Source: Streptomyces rapamycinicus NRRL 5491
Lineage (GTDB): Bacteria; Actinomycetota; Actinomycetes; Streptomycetales; Streptomycetaceae
Length of the DNA stretch: 64,000 nucleotides
Assembly: GCF_024298965.1 (NCBI RefSeq)
Contig: NZ_CP085193.1
Coordinates: 10,416,001 to 10,480,000, forward strand
Direction of reading: 5' to 3'
Both the position numbers and the translations under genes were made by a program. The notes under the pieces were generated by a model. It was not told where the DNA came from. It was given only the letters and a program-made list of their open reading frames with translations, and ran no database searches. Shown here in pieces: positions 1 to 9,500 of the stretch. How positions within the stretch are numbered: the first letter of the stretch is position 1; every line of letters begins with the position of its first letter.

Positions 1-1
1 A

Positions 2-301
2 CGGACGCTGGAGGGCAAGGGGCAACTGCACACCGCGGAGCACCCCACGATCACCTTCCGCTCCACCCGCGTCACCGGTACGCCGCAGTCGTTCGAGGTC
101 ATGGGCGACCTCACCATCAAGGGCCGGTCCCACCCGGTGACGGTGCACGGGAGCGCCGAGCCGGACGGAACGCTGCGCGGCTCGGCGTCCCTCACGCAGT
201 CCACCTGGGGAATCAAGCCGTACACCGCGTTCCTGGGCGCGCTGAAGCTGGCCGACGAGGTCCGGGTGGAGTTCATATGCCCCGGCGTGGCGGGCCGTTG
301 A
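2..301 (+). CDS. YceI family protein (partial, C-terminal part)
   Basis: The first 99 readable codons continue a gene that begins left of the window. The segment DLTIKGRSHPVTVHG, followed by a beta-rich tail with a WGI motif, is typical of the C-terminal half of the YceI lipocalin-like fold. These proteins bind isoprenoid-like or amphiphilic ligands and are often secreted or periplasmic, but the physiological ligand is usually unknown. The N-terminus and any signal peptide cannot be seen. The stop codon lies in the loop of a strong hairpin. Confidence 0.75.
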   Translation, partial: RTLEGKGQLHTAEHPTITFRSTRVTGTPQSFEVMGDLTIKGRSHPVTVHGSAEPDGTLRGSASLTQSTWGIKPYTAFLGALKLADEVRVEFICPGVAGR

Positions 302-319
302 GGGTCCGCCACGCCGGGG
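280..319 (+). terminator. Stem-loop terminator overlapping the YceI stop codon
   Basis: A perfect 14-bp stem (280-293 with 306-319) encloses a 12-nt loop that holds the stop codon of the YceI-like gene. There is no U-tract, as is usual for Streptomyces terminators. From 320 to 490, before the end of the convergent LysR gene, no gene or further signal was seen. Confidence 0.6.
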
Positions 320-490
320 GTGGCGCTAGTGGCTTGGCTCGGATTGTCGACCGCGTAATTGGTTCGCCGTCCGGTGCCCGTCATTCTGCCTCCAGGCGTG
401 ATCTCGACGGTGGCCGTGAGGGCGTCCTGGAGTGTTCGCACGCCTGCGAGCATGGGCGAGGGCGCCTCCCACCCCGCGTGTCTCCCCGCT

Positions 491-1348
491 CTACCCGCCG
501 TGGCCCGTCGCCTTGCCCGCCACGGCGGCGGCCGCGCGGACGAAGGCGGCCAGGGCTGGGGAGGTGGCGTGCTCGGGCCAGGCGAGGACGAGCGTGGTGG
601 GCTCGGCATCATCGACTGGGACAGCGACCAGGTCGTCGCGGAGCTGGTCGCGGATGGAGGAGGGGAGGACGGCGACCATGCGGCGCAAGGCGATGAGGTG
701 GAGAAGCTGCCCAAGGTCGTGGACCTCGGGTCCGTGTGAGCCACCCTCAGATGCGCCCGGCCAGCGCGGCAGGGGCTCCCCGGCGAGGTCGTTCAGGCAG
801 ACCCGGGTACGGCCCGCGAGGCGATGCGAACGCGGCATCACGAGAAGTTGAGTCTCGGTCAGGAGGTCCTGGGTGTCCAGGCCGGTGAGGTCGTGGTGGG
901 GGCGGTGAAGCAGGGCGGCGTCGGCACGACCCTCCCGCAGGAGGATCTCACGCTCGCCGAAGCTGCACACCAGCTCGACCGGCAGCGCACCCGGCTCAGC
1001 CTGATAGGCGTCGAGGATCGCGGGCAGCAGGCCACCGTCGCCGCCCGGCTTGATGACCAGGACCAGACGCGGGTCGGCGCGGCCGGCCCGCCGGGTGCGG
1101 CGCGCCGCGGCCGACGCGGCGTCGAGCACCGTACGGCTCTCGCGGAGCAGGACGGCCCCCGCCTCGGTCAGTGCGACCCGGCGACTGCCACGTTCCAACA
1201 GGGCCACGCCCAGCCGTCGTTCGAGCTGCTGAATGGCGCGGGAGAGCGGCGGTTGGGTCATCCCTAGCCGGGCGGCCGCCCGACCGAAGTGCAGTTCCTC
1301 GGCGACAGCGGTGAAGTAGACGAGCTCGCGGACCTCCAGTCTTTCCAT
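491..1348 (-). CDS. LysR family transcriptional regulator
   Basis: The 285-residue product has the LysR N-terminal winged helix-turn-helix (residues about 4-62: ELHFGRAAARLGMTQPPLSR, then QLERRLGVALLERGSR). An effector-binding periplasmic-type fold with two lobes fills residues 90-280. The ATG at 1348 is chosen because it starts at the family's usual distance before the HTH; the frame stays open upstream but reads into the neighbouring promoter. It is divergent from the SDR gene at 1419, the usual layout for a LysR protein controlling its neighbour. The effector is not deducible. Confidence 0.9.
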   Translation of the reverse strand: MERLEVRELVYFTAVAEELHFGRAAARLGMTQPPLSRAIQQLERRLGVALLERGSRRVALTEAGAVLLRESRTVLDAASAAARRTRRAGRADPRLVLVIKPGGDGGLLPAILDAYQAEPGALPVELVCSFGEREILLREGRADAALLHRPHHDLTGLDTQDLLTETQLLVMPRSHRLAGRTRVCLNDLAGEPLPRWPGASEGGSHGPEVHDLGQLLHLIALRRMVAVLPSSIRDQLRDDLVAVPVDDAEPTTLVLAWPEHATSPALAAFVRAAAAVAGKATGHGG

Positions 1349-1356
1349 ACCCACAC

Positions 1357-1372
1357 GGTATCGCTGCGTACC
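1357..1372. promoter_or_regulatory. Possible LysR binding site in the shared promoter
   Basis: The 70-bp gap between the divergent LysR and SDR starts holds a short inverted repeat, GGTA-N8-TACC. It loosely resembles the interrupted dyads bound by LysR proteins. It is short and could be chance. Confidence 0.25.
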
Positions 1373-1418
1373 TGATCGGTGTTGGAACTCCCGGCCGCCC
1401 CCGTGGTGGGCTGAACGC

Positions 1419-2150
1419 ATGACAGAAACCACAACTTCCCTGGTCACCGGTGCCAACAAGGGCATCGGGCGCGAGGTCGTAGCCCGGCTCGCCTCGCTCG
1501 GCACGAACGTCCTGCTGGCCTCGCGCGACCCGGACCGCGGTGCGGCAGCCGCAGCCGACCTGGGCCCGCGGGTGTACCCGGTCACCCTGGACGTCACCGA
1601 CCGCGCCAGCGTCCTTTCCGCCGCCCGCTGGATCGAGGAGCGCGTTGGCCGGCTGGACATCCTGGTCAACAACGCCGGCATCTCTGGCGACCTCGCCGCC
1701 CAGAGCCCTGGCAGTGTCGAACTGCCCGCTGTACGCGAGGTGTTCGAGACCAACGTGTTCGGCGTGATCAGCGTGACCACCACGATGCTGCCGCTGCTCG
1801 CCCGCTCCCCCGCCGCCCGGATCGTCAATGTCAGCAGTGGACTGGGCTCCATCGCCCGGATGACCGATCCCGAGGACTACTTCACAACCCGGCCCCCGTT
1901 GGCCGCGTACGTCCCGTCCAAGACCGCACTCAACTCGCTGACCGTGCAGTACGCCAAGGAACTGCGCAGCCGCAACATCCTGGTCAACGCCGCCGATCCG
2001 GGGCCGTGTGCGACCGACTTCACCACCGCGTTCCCCGGCCTCACCCGCACCGCGGCCGACGGCGCGGCCGTGGTCGTCCGGCTCGCCACGCTGCCCGATG
2101 ACGGGCCGACCGGCGGCTTCTTCGACGAGCACGGCCCGGTTCCCTGGTGA
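1419..2150 (+). CDS. SDR family NAD(P)-dependent oxidoreductase
   Basis: This 243-residue classical short-chain dehydrogenase has the glycine motif TGANKGIG near residue 10, NNAG near residue 88, a catalytic Ser in NVSSG, and YVPSK as the Tyr-x3-Lys pair. The TGANKGIG signature and overall pattern match the carbonyl-reductase-like SDR group, which reduces aldehydes and ketones with NADPH; the substrate is unknown. It starts 70 bp from the divergent LysR gene, its likely regulator. Confidence 0.9.
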   Translation: MTETTTSLVTGANKGIGREVVARLASLGTNVLLASRDPDRGAAAAADLGPRVYPVTLDVTDRASVLSAARWIEERVGRLDILVNNAGISGDLAAQSPGSVELPAVREVFETNVFGVISVTTTMLPLLARSPAARIVNVSSGLGSIARMTDPEDYFTTRPPLAAYVPSKTALNSLTVQYAKELRSRNILVNAADPGPCATDFTTAFPGLTRTAADGAAVVVRLATLPDDGPTGGFFDEHGPVPW

Positions 2151-2301
2151 GCTGCCTGTCAGGGAACCGAGGGACGGGGTGGTGGGGGTCAGCCCGGACG
2201 GGATGGGCGAGCCGGAGACCGCGCCGGCGCCCGACGGGCCGCAGCGCCCGGGTTACCCGCCGGACCGCCCCGGCAACAGCCGACGGAAGGGTAGCGGACC
2301 G

Positions 2302-3274
2302 TCAGGCAGCCTTGGCCGGGTACTCGGTCCAGGTGCGGATGGGTGAGTCGGGGGCGAAGCTGGTCTTCGGTTCGGCGCGGGCATTTCGCCAGCGCACGTA
2401 GGCGCCGATGGCGGCGTTCTGTTCGCCATGGCTGCGGTGGTCGGTGCCGTTGAGGGCGAAGTAGCGCAGGGCGGCGAACTCGGACTCGATCCAGTTCAGC
2501 CACGATCCGTAGGTCGGCAGGAAGACCAGCTCGATGTCGTTCGCCGCGGCCCACGCGCGGACGTTCGGGTGCTTGTGAGGGGAGAAGTTGTCCAGGACGA
2601 CGTAGAGCTTCTCGCCGGGCCAGCGGATGCGCAGGGACTTGAGTAGGGACAGGAACTCGCACCACCGTTTGCGGGGCCGGATGCGGTAGTACATCTTGCC
2701 GGTGGCCAGGTCGAGGACGGCAAGCATGTGCATCACGCCGTCGTAGCGGTTGTAGGTGGCCCGCAGACGACGTGGTGAGCGGTGCGGGCGCCATGCCTTG
2801 CCTTTGCGGGGCATGAGGTTGAGCGGCCCGAACTCGTCCACACAGACCACCCGGCCGTCGGTCGGCGGGGAGTCGTAGAGCGCCAGGATCGGCGAGCTTG
2901 GTCAGGCTCCAGGTGGAGAACGCGGAGATCTTCCAGTCGGCGGGGGACGTCCGGGCGATCAGGCAGATGTGCTCACGCACCTGGCCGCTGATCATCCTGG
3001 GGCGACCCCCGCTCCATTTTGGGTCCAGCGCCTCGAACCCCCGCTCGTTGAAGGCGTGGATGACGTCTCGCACATAGTCGGCGCTGACCTGCATCAACGA
3101 GGTGATGTCCGGAACCGACTGCCCCTGCGCGGACATCATCACCACGATCGCCCGCCGCAGCCGCACCGCATCCTTCGCGGTCCGGCTGATCCGCTGCAGC
3201 CGACGCCCTTCCTCCATGCTTACCGGCCGGACGAACACCCCCGGACGACGTCCCACGACCACCTCCACCATCAC
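2302..3274 (-). pseudogene. IS630-type transposase, internally deleted and frameshifted
   Basis: Two frames together make one transposase. The first (from 3274) carries the N-terminal HTH region, including MQVSADYVRDVIHAFNERGF, and reads as far as STWSLTKLAD near 2890. The second, entered at about 2885 with ALYDSPPTDGRVV, carries the DDE catalytic core: VDEFGPLNL, VVLDNFSPHKHP and WLNWIESEF. In intact relatives known to me about 45-50 residues separate these blocks. Here they abut, so roughly 140 bp appear to be missing and the frame changes at the same point. The element is therefore dead unless ribosomes shift and the linker is dispensable. Terminal inverted repeats could not be identified. 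Confidence 0.85.
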
Positions 3275-3343
3275 AACGTGGAAGCAGCCTGCCGCGCAAC
3301 GAACGGAAGATCAATTACCCGACCAAGGATCCGAGCCATGCCA

Positions 3344-4879
3344 CTAGCTGCCGCTGTCGCTGTTGCTCTCGGTCCGGGACGCGTCCTGGCAGCTTTCCGC
3401 GCCCTTGCACTTCTGGAGCGCGGTGAGGGTGCGGTGCAGGGCGGCCCGTTGTTCGGCCGAGAGGGACGCCTCCCGGTTGGTCAGCTGCTCGGGGTCGGAG
3501 TCCAGATCGTAGAACTCCCGCTCTCCATCGATGTATTCGACATAGAGGGAGTCATCGGTCCGCATCGCCGCGTAGGTCGGTGGATCGCCCGCGTTCTTGG
3601 GCGCCGCGTCGGGATCGCCCTTCTTGGACGCCGCCTTATGGTGCTCGACCAGGACGGCATCGCGCCACTCGTCCTTGGTCCGGCCGTGCATCAGGTCGTT
3701 GAGGCTGCGCCCGTCCACGCCCGACGGCGAATCCACGCCCGCGAGGTCCTGGAAGGTCGGGTTGAGGTCGACGTTCTCGGCGAGCTGGGACACCTTCTTG
3801 CCCGCCGGAACATCGGGTCCGGTGACCATCAGCGGCACGTTGATATCGGTGTCGTACGCGGTCTGCTTTCCGGTGCGGAGCCGGTGTTCGCCCATGTGGA
3901 AGCCGTTGTCCGACCCGAACACGATATAGGTGTTGTCCGCCAGGCCCTTGTCCTCGAGCGTCTTCTCCAGCTGACCGATCATTTCGTCGACCGCCTGGAC
4001 CGAGCGCGCTCGCTTGGCGAAATTCCGGTCGATCCCCTGCTTTTCCTTCGACGTCAGCGGTGACAATGAGCGCTGCCATTCCGGCGCGTTAACGGTCGCC
4101 TTGTCATAGGCATCGGTCTGCGGAGCCTTGAGCCCCGGGAACTTGCCCTTGTGGCGCGGCGCGGGCGTGTAGGGGCCGTGCGGTGCGAACGTGGCCACCT
4201 CCAGCATGAACGGCTTCTTCTCTTCCGCCGAGGAGCCGACGAACGAGGTGGCCTTCTTCGACAGGACGTCCGTCAGATAGTCCTGGGGAGCCTTTCCATA
4301 GGGCACGACCTTGCCGTTCTCGTTCAGCTCGTAGTTGTACTCATGGTAGCCCTCCCCGGCGACGTCCCACTCGTCCCAGCCGGCGGGCACATAGGGCTTG
4401 TCGGTGCCGTTCTTGTCGCCCGGCTGGTATCCGTTGAGGTACTTGCCCATGAATCCGGTGCGATAGCCGGCGCGTTGCATCGCGGGCCCGAAGGTCTTCT
4501 TTTCGTTGTCGTTCTTCAGAAAGGCGCGGTAGCCGCCGTCGTCGCCGTTGTTGGTGAAGACACCGGTGTTGTGCGGGAATTGACCGGTGAGAATGGATGT
4601 GCGCGACGGGCAGCACAGCGAGTCGGTGGCGAAGAAGTTACCGAAGGTCATCCCCTTCTTCTGCATCTCCTGTACATGCGGCATGTACTTCACAAGATTC
4701 CATGACAGGTCGTCGGTGAGGACGTACACGATGTTGGGCTTCTTGCCGGAAGCCGAGGCGTCGGTGTCAGAGGTGGCACCTTCGGCCGTGTTCACCCCTC
4801 TGTCACACGAGGCCAACATCGAGATGGCCAGGGCCGCACACAGGGCGGCGAGGACACGTGGACGGCGACTGCCGAACAT
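3344..4879 (-). CDS. Sulfatase family lipoprotein (arylsulfatase / N-acetylglucosamine-6-sulfatase-like)
   Basis: The 511-residue protein begins with a lipoprotein signal ending in ASC at Cys25, so it is probably anchored outside the membrane. The formylglycine signature is C89-x-P91-S92-R93 followed by LTG. Asp56-Asp57 (VLTDD) and SDNGFHMGEH supply metal and catalytic residues. Family members hydrolyse sulfate esters after Cys is oxidised to formylglycine. The overall pattern resembles glucosamine-6-sulfatases, but the substrate is inferred. The C-terminus is Ser/Thr/Asp-rich. The gene is monocistronic, with its ribosome site inside a hairpin. Confidence 0.92.
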   Translation of the reverse strand: MFGSRRPRVLAALCAALAISMLASCDRGVNTAEGATSDTDASASGKKPNIVYVLTDDLSWNLVKYMPHVQEMQKKGMTFGNFFATDSLCCPSRTSILTGQFPHNTGVFTNNGDDGGYRAFLKNDNEKKTFGPAMQRAGYRTGFMGKYLNGYQPGDKNGTDKPYVPAGWDEWDVAGEGYHEYNYELNENGKVVPYGKAPQDYLTDVLSKKATSFVGSSAEEKKPFMLEVATFAPHGPYTPAPRHKGKFPGLKAPQTDAYDKATVNAPEWQRSLSPLTSKEKQGIDRNFAKRARSVQAVDEMIGQLEKTLEDKGLADNTYIVFGSDNGFHMGEHRLRTGKQTAYDTDINVPLMVTGPDVPAGKKVSQLAENVDLNPTFQDLAGVDSPSGVDGRSLNDLMHGRTKDEWRDAVLVEHHKAASKKGDPDAAPKNAGDPPTYAAMRTDDSLYVEYIDGEREFYDLDSDPEQLTNREASLSAEQRAALHRTLTALQKCKGAESCQDASRTESNSDSGS

Positions 4880-4886
4880 GGCGCAA

Positions 4887-4930
4887 CCTCCTACGAGTTG
4901 TGCGTCTACGTCGCCGCGAACCGTAGGAGG
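4887..4930 (-). promoter_or_regulatory. Hairpin sequestering the ribosome-binding site of the sulfatase gene
   Basis: On the minus strand CCTCCTACG (4930-4922) is perfectly complementary to CGTAGGAGG (4895-4887), with 26 nt between. The second arm is the Shine-Dalgarno sequence, lying 7 nt before the ATG. The first arm is an exact anti-Shine-Dalgarno. If it folds, initiation would be blocked until the stem opens, so translational control is inferred. Confidence 0.6.
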
Positions 4931-4957
4931 CGGCTTTGTGTGATTCTTGTGAGTCGC

Positions 4958-5935
4958 CTACGGCGTGGCGGCGTGCTGTTTGACGAGTTCGTAACTGCGC
5001 AGCCGCGCGGCCGGCGCGTAGACCGGTGTGACCAGCATCAGCTCCTCCGCGCCGGTCGCCTTCGCCACCTCCGCCAGCCGGCGCAGGACGGTCTCGGGCG
5101 TGCCGTACGCCTGATGGGCCCCGAACGCCTCGACCCCCGCCCGCTCCTCCGCGGTGAACGGATGCGCCGCCGCCTCTTCGGGCGAGGGGAACGGGAACTC
5201 GCTGTGGCCCTTGAGGAGCCCGGCCTTGACGACGTTCATCGGGCCCGCCAGCCACCTGGCCTCGTCCTCGGTCTCGGCGCAGATGGTTTCCACGCACACC
5301 AGCACACGGGGGCTCTCGCACCACGGGGAGGGGGAGAAGTGCGCACGGTAGTGGTCGAGCGCGGCGAGGGTGTTGTCGGGGCGGATGTGATGGGCGAACG
5401 CCATGGGCAGGCCCAGCCGCGCGGCGAGCGCCGCACCGGCGTCGCTGGAGGCCAGCAGCCACGGCTCCGGGAGTGTGCCGAGCGCGACCTCCTCGACCAG
5501 GAACCGTAGCGTCGCCGCCACATCGTCCAGGTACTCGTCGTCCGTCGTCGGACCGGCGCCACGCCGCAGCGCCCGGGCCGTGGCCTCGTCGAAGGTGCCG
5601 GGACCGCGGCCGATGCCCAGGTCGATCCGGTCGGGGTGCAGTGCGGCGAGGGTGCCGAACTGCTCCGCCAGCATGATGGGGGCGTGGTTGGGGGCCAGTA
5701 CACCTCCGGAGCCCAGGCGGATGGCCGAGGTCGACGCGGCCGCGTGGGCGGTCAGGACCACGGGCGGGAACGCGCCGATGGCGGGGGAGTGGTGGTGCTC
5801 GGCGTACCAGAGTCGGCGGTAGCCGAGGGCGTCGAGACGCTGGGCGAAGGCGGTGGTGTCACGCAGTGTGTCCACGGCTCGCGTACCAGCTTGGACCATG
5901 GCGACTTCCAGCGCGGAGAGCGGCACATCGATCAT
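4958..5935 (-). CDS. LLM-class flavin-dependent oxidoreductase
   Basis: This 325-residue protein is of the bacterial-luciferase-like TIM-barrel family, using FMN or F420. Family features seen are GYRRLWYAEHHHSPAIGAFP near residue 38, RLGSGGVLAPNHAP near 73, and DLGIGRGPG near 105. The last is the common signature of the MsnO8-like LLM subgroup. The substrate cannot be assigned. It stands alone, upstream of and divergent from the PPOX gene at 6056, with 120 bp between the starts. Confidence 0.9.
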   Translation of the reverse strand: MIDVPLSALEVAMVQAGTRAVDTLRDTTAFAQRLDALGYRRLWYAEHHHSPAIGAFPPVVLTAHAAASTSAIRLGSGGVLAPNHAPIMLAEQFGTLAALHPDRIDLGIGRGPGTFDEATARALRRGAGPTTDDEYLDDVAATLRFLVEEVALGTLPEPWLLASSDAGAALAARLGLPMAFAHHIRPDNTLAALDHYRAHFSPSPWCESPRVLVCVETICAETEDEARWLAGPMNVVKAGLLKGHSEFPFPSPEEAAAHPFTAEERAGVEAFGAHQAYGTPETVLRRLAEVAKATGAEELMLVTPVYAPAARLRSYELVKQHAATP

Positions 5936-6055
5936 GCTGTGAGCATACGGAGTGCCGGTGGTGTGCGGCGGCGGTTCCCTGACCCCGGGCGTTCGGAACC
6001 CCGGTGGTCAGGGTATTCGTTGACGGTTTGGCCTACGAAAGAGGAGCGAGACCGC

Positions 6056-6496
6056 ATGGCTGCCACGCTGGACGACATCACCCGCACTTGGCTCCGGGAA
6101 CCCCGGTTCTGGCAGGTGGCCACGTTGAACCCGGACGGTTCGCCGCAGTTGACGCCGATGTGGGCCGATCTGGAGGACGGCCTGGTGGTGATCAACACCT
6201 CGGCGGGCCGGATCAAGGAGGAGAACCTGCGGCGTGATCCGCGCGTGTCGCTGTGCTGTATGGACACCGAGGACCCGTATCACCGGGTGGAGATCCGGGG
6301 CAGCGCCGTGCGCTTCGTCGAGGGCGATCCGGCCGTACGGGTGATGGACCGTCTCGCGCGGAAGTACCTGGGCACGGAGACGTTCCCCTGGCTGGCCCCC
6401 GGCGAGGTGCGGGTGGCGGTCTACATCGAGCCGCACCATGTCCACCGCGTGGTCGGCGTGGAGAAGTTCCGGCCGGGGGTGCTGCCGGACGCGTGA
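6056..6496 (+). CDS. PPOX-class F420-dependent / FMN-binding oxidoreductase
   Basis: The 146-residue split-barrel flavin-type protein has the family N-terminal pattern WQVATLNPDGSPQLTPMWAD, in which the cofactor-binding barrel starts. The start at 6056 follows AAAGAGGAG. Relatives in actinomycetes bind F420 or FMN and reduce small molecules; the physiological substrate is unknown. The next gene begins 46 bp downstream on the same strand and may be co-transcribed. Confidence 0.88.
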   Translation: MAATLDDITRTWLREPRFWQVATLNPDGSPQLTPMWADLEDGLVVINTSAGRIKEENLRRDPRVSLCCMDTEDPYHRVEIRGSAVRFVEGDPAVRVMDRLARKYLGTETFPWLAPGEVRVAVYIEPHHVHRVVGVEKFRPGVLPDA

Positions 6497-6542
6497 GGGC
6501 GCGGTTCGGGCGCGGGGGACGGACACGGGGGAGGAGCGCGGG

Positions 6543-9500
6543 GTGTACGAGGAACGATGCCACGGCGATGGAAATGGCGATGACGGTGGCGGTGGCGATG
6601 ACGGTGGCGGTGGCAATGACGGTGGCGGTGGCCACGTCGGCGACGCGCTCACCGCCGCCGTCCAGGGCGTGCTGCGCTGGGCCACGGACGACGTACCGCG
6701 GTTCACGGAGCTCCTGGTATGGCTCTACCGGGCCGTGGACCACCCCACGAACTCCCCCGGGGAGGCCGACGCGGAAGTGGCGGCCCTGGGCCTGGACCGG
6801 CCGGGCCTCGCCCCGCTGCGCGAGCTGCTGACCGGGCTCGGCTCGGGCGAGGGCGACCCCCGGGCGCTGGCCCAGGACGTCCATCGCGGCGCGGACGTGG
6901 CCCGGCGGGCCCTGCGGGAGCTGCCGGCGCACAGGCCCGAACGGCCCCGCATCGCCAGGCTGCACGCCGCCCTGCTGGTGTGGGCTAACCTCCTGGTGCC
7001 CGGCACGATGGATTTCGGCGAACTCGACGAGGCCATGGCGGAGCCGGGGGCGGATCCCGACGACCGTCCCAGCGGCCCGGGGTATGTCGGCCTGGAGGAG
7101 CGGCTGGCCACTCTGGTCGATGCCGTACGGGTGTCCCAGACCGGCGATCTGGCACATCTGGAGACCAGCGCCGCCCGGCTCCGGGAGATGATCGACACAT
7201 TGTCCGGGGACGGCGAGAGGGCCGCGACCGTCCGCCGTTCCCTGGCCGCCGGGCTGGCCGGGCGGCTCCATGAGGTGGCGGTGCTCGGGGGCAGCCTCCA
7301 GGCCGCCGACGCCGCGCTGACCATGGCCAGGGAGCTGCGCGCCGTATACGAGGACGAGGGCGCGCTGCCGTCCCTGAACACGCTGACCTCGGTGGTGTTC
7401 GCCGCGCAGCACGAGCTGGCTCTGGCCCGCCGCAGCGGGGACTCCACCGTGCTGCCGCGCCTGGTCGAGGAGTTGACCGGTCTGTACGCGATCCTGCCGC
7501 CCGACCAGGAGAACCGCTTCGCCCTCGCCGGCGTTCTCGCCGAGGTCCATCAGGAACAGGCCGCCCGTACCCAGGATCCGGAGCAACTCCGCGCCGCGGC
7601 CCGGTATCTGAGGGAGGTGGTGGAGACCGACCCGCGGGGGCTCGCCCCCATGCTCGCACCGTACTTCCCGGCCGTACGCGCCACCGCGCTGATCCAGCTG
7701 ATCATGATCGAGCCCAGCCGGGCCGCCGCCGACGAGGCCGTGGCGGAGGTCCACCGGATCGTCGAGGGACCGCAGCCCTCCCCCCGCCAGGAACTCCGGG
7801 CGCGGTACCAGCTCGGCCGGGCCCTGCTGCACACGGCCCGCCACCTCGACGACCCGGATCTGCTCGACCTGTGCATCAGCGAGCTGTCCCGGGTCCGTCA
7901 GCTGATCGCCGCGGGCGATGGCCTGCCGCACACCGCCGACGCCCTGACACAGCTGTCCGAGGCCCACTGGCTGCGCCGCGACCGCGGCGGTCCGCGCGCC
8001 ACCGCGGACCGCGAGGCCGCCCTGGCCGCCCGGGGCGAGGCGCTGGTCAGGGTGTCCGCCGACGTCCTGCTCCAACTCGGCTCCGAGGACGGCCTGTCCG
8101 TGGCCCGCTTCGGATCGGCACAGGCGCTCTGGCTGGCCTACTGGACCACCGTGTGCGGCCGCCCGGGCGACGCGGTGAACGCGCTGGAACTGGGCCGGGC
8201 CCTGGTGCTGCGGGCCGCCGCCGCGTCCCGTGGCATTCCCGAACTCCTCGAAGCCCGGGGACACCCGGAGCTGGCCCGGCAGTGGCGCGCCGAGGTCGCC
8301 ACGGACATGACCCAGTCCGACACCACGGCCGCGCCGCCGGGCGGGGCCGCCGGGCAGCGGATCCCGGGCACCCTGCGACGCAGGGCGCTCGAAGCGCTGG
8401 GCGCGGGCAGCGGCGCGGACGCCTGGCGGCTGCTCGGCCCCCCGGACCTGCCGGCGCTGAGGGCCGGTCTCACCGCCTCCGGCACCGACGCGCTCGTCTA
8501 CCTCGTCCCCGGGCAGCGCCCCGGCATGCCCGGCTTCGCCCTGGTCGTCCGCCCCGACACCGCCACCGACGCCGATGGCGCCCAGCCCGCCGTCCTGAAG
8601 CTGCCGCTGCTGACCCCCGGCAGCCCGCCACTGGAGCGCTACCTCGACGTCACCGCCCGGCGTACCGGGGCAGCCGGCGCCACGGCCGAACCGGGCCGTC
8701 AGACGGAGTGGGACGGGCAGTGGGAAGCGGCGTTGCGCGAGCTGTGCGACTGGGCCTGGCCCGCCGCGATGGGCCCCGTCCTGGCCGCCGTGGGCCCGCT
8801 CCACCAGCCGCCCAGGATCGTGCTGGTGCCGTGCGGGCCACTCGGCGCGGTCGCCTGGCACGCGGCCCGCACCCCGTACGGGACCAACGGGCGCGAGCAC
8901 CGGTACGCGTGCGAGGAAGCGGTGCTCAGCTACGCCCCTTCCGGCGCCGAGTTCCTGCGGGCCGCGCCCCGGGACCGGCTGCCCACCACCGCCGGGCAGG
9001 TCCTGGTCGCCGACCCCGAACTCAGCCTCGTATGGGCCGAGATCGAGGCGGAGGCGCTGCACACGGCCTGCTACCCGGACGGCCTCCGCTACGGCGAGTT
9101 CCCCACGGCCGACGTCAGCGACGCGCCGGGGACACCCGAGGACGTCCTCGACGCGCTGCCCGGTGGCGGCTCACCGGCGGCCGTTGTGCACATCTGCTGC
9201 CACGCCCTGGCCGGTCCGGACCCCACGCGCTCGGCACTCTGGCTCGCCGCCCCGCCGACCGGTCCCGAGGAGGCAGGACGGCTGACCGTGGCCCGCATCC
9301 TGGACGCCGCCGCTACCGAACAGCCGGGCGGGGCGGGCCCGTTGGTGGTGCTCAGCGCCTGTGAGACGGATCTGAGCACCCGCGACCACGACGAGGCCCT
9401 GACCCTGTCCACCGCCCTGGTCGCGCGTGGCGCCGCCGATGTCATCGGCTCGCGCTGGGCCGTGAACGACGCGCCGACGGCCCTGATGATGGCCGTCTTC

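Noticed and set aside
6213..9062. Open frame of 949 codons antisense to the CHAT gene
   Set aside because: Long antisense frames are expected in high-GC coding DNA. Its translation is a Gly/Gln/Arg mix without any domain, and codon use favours the plus-strand CHAT frame.
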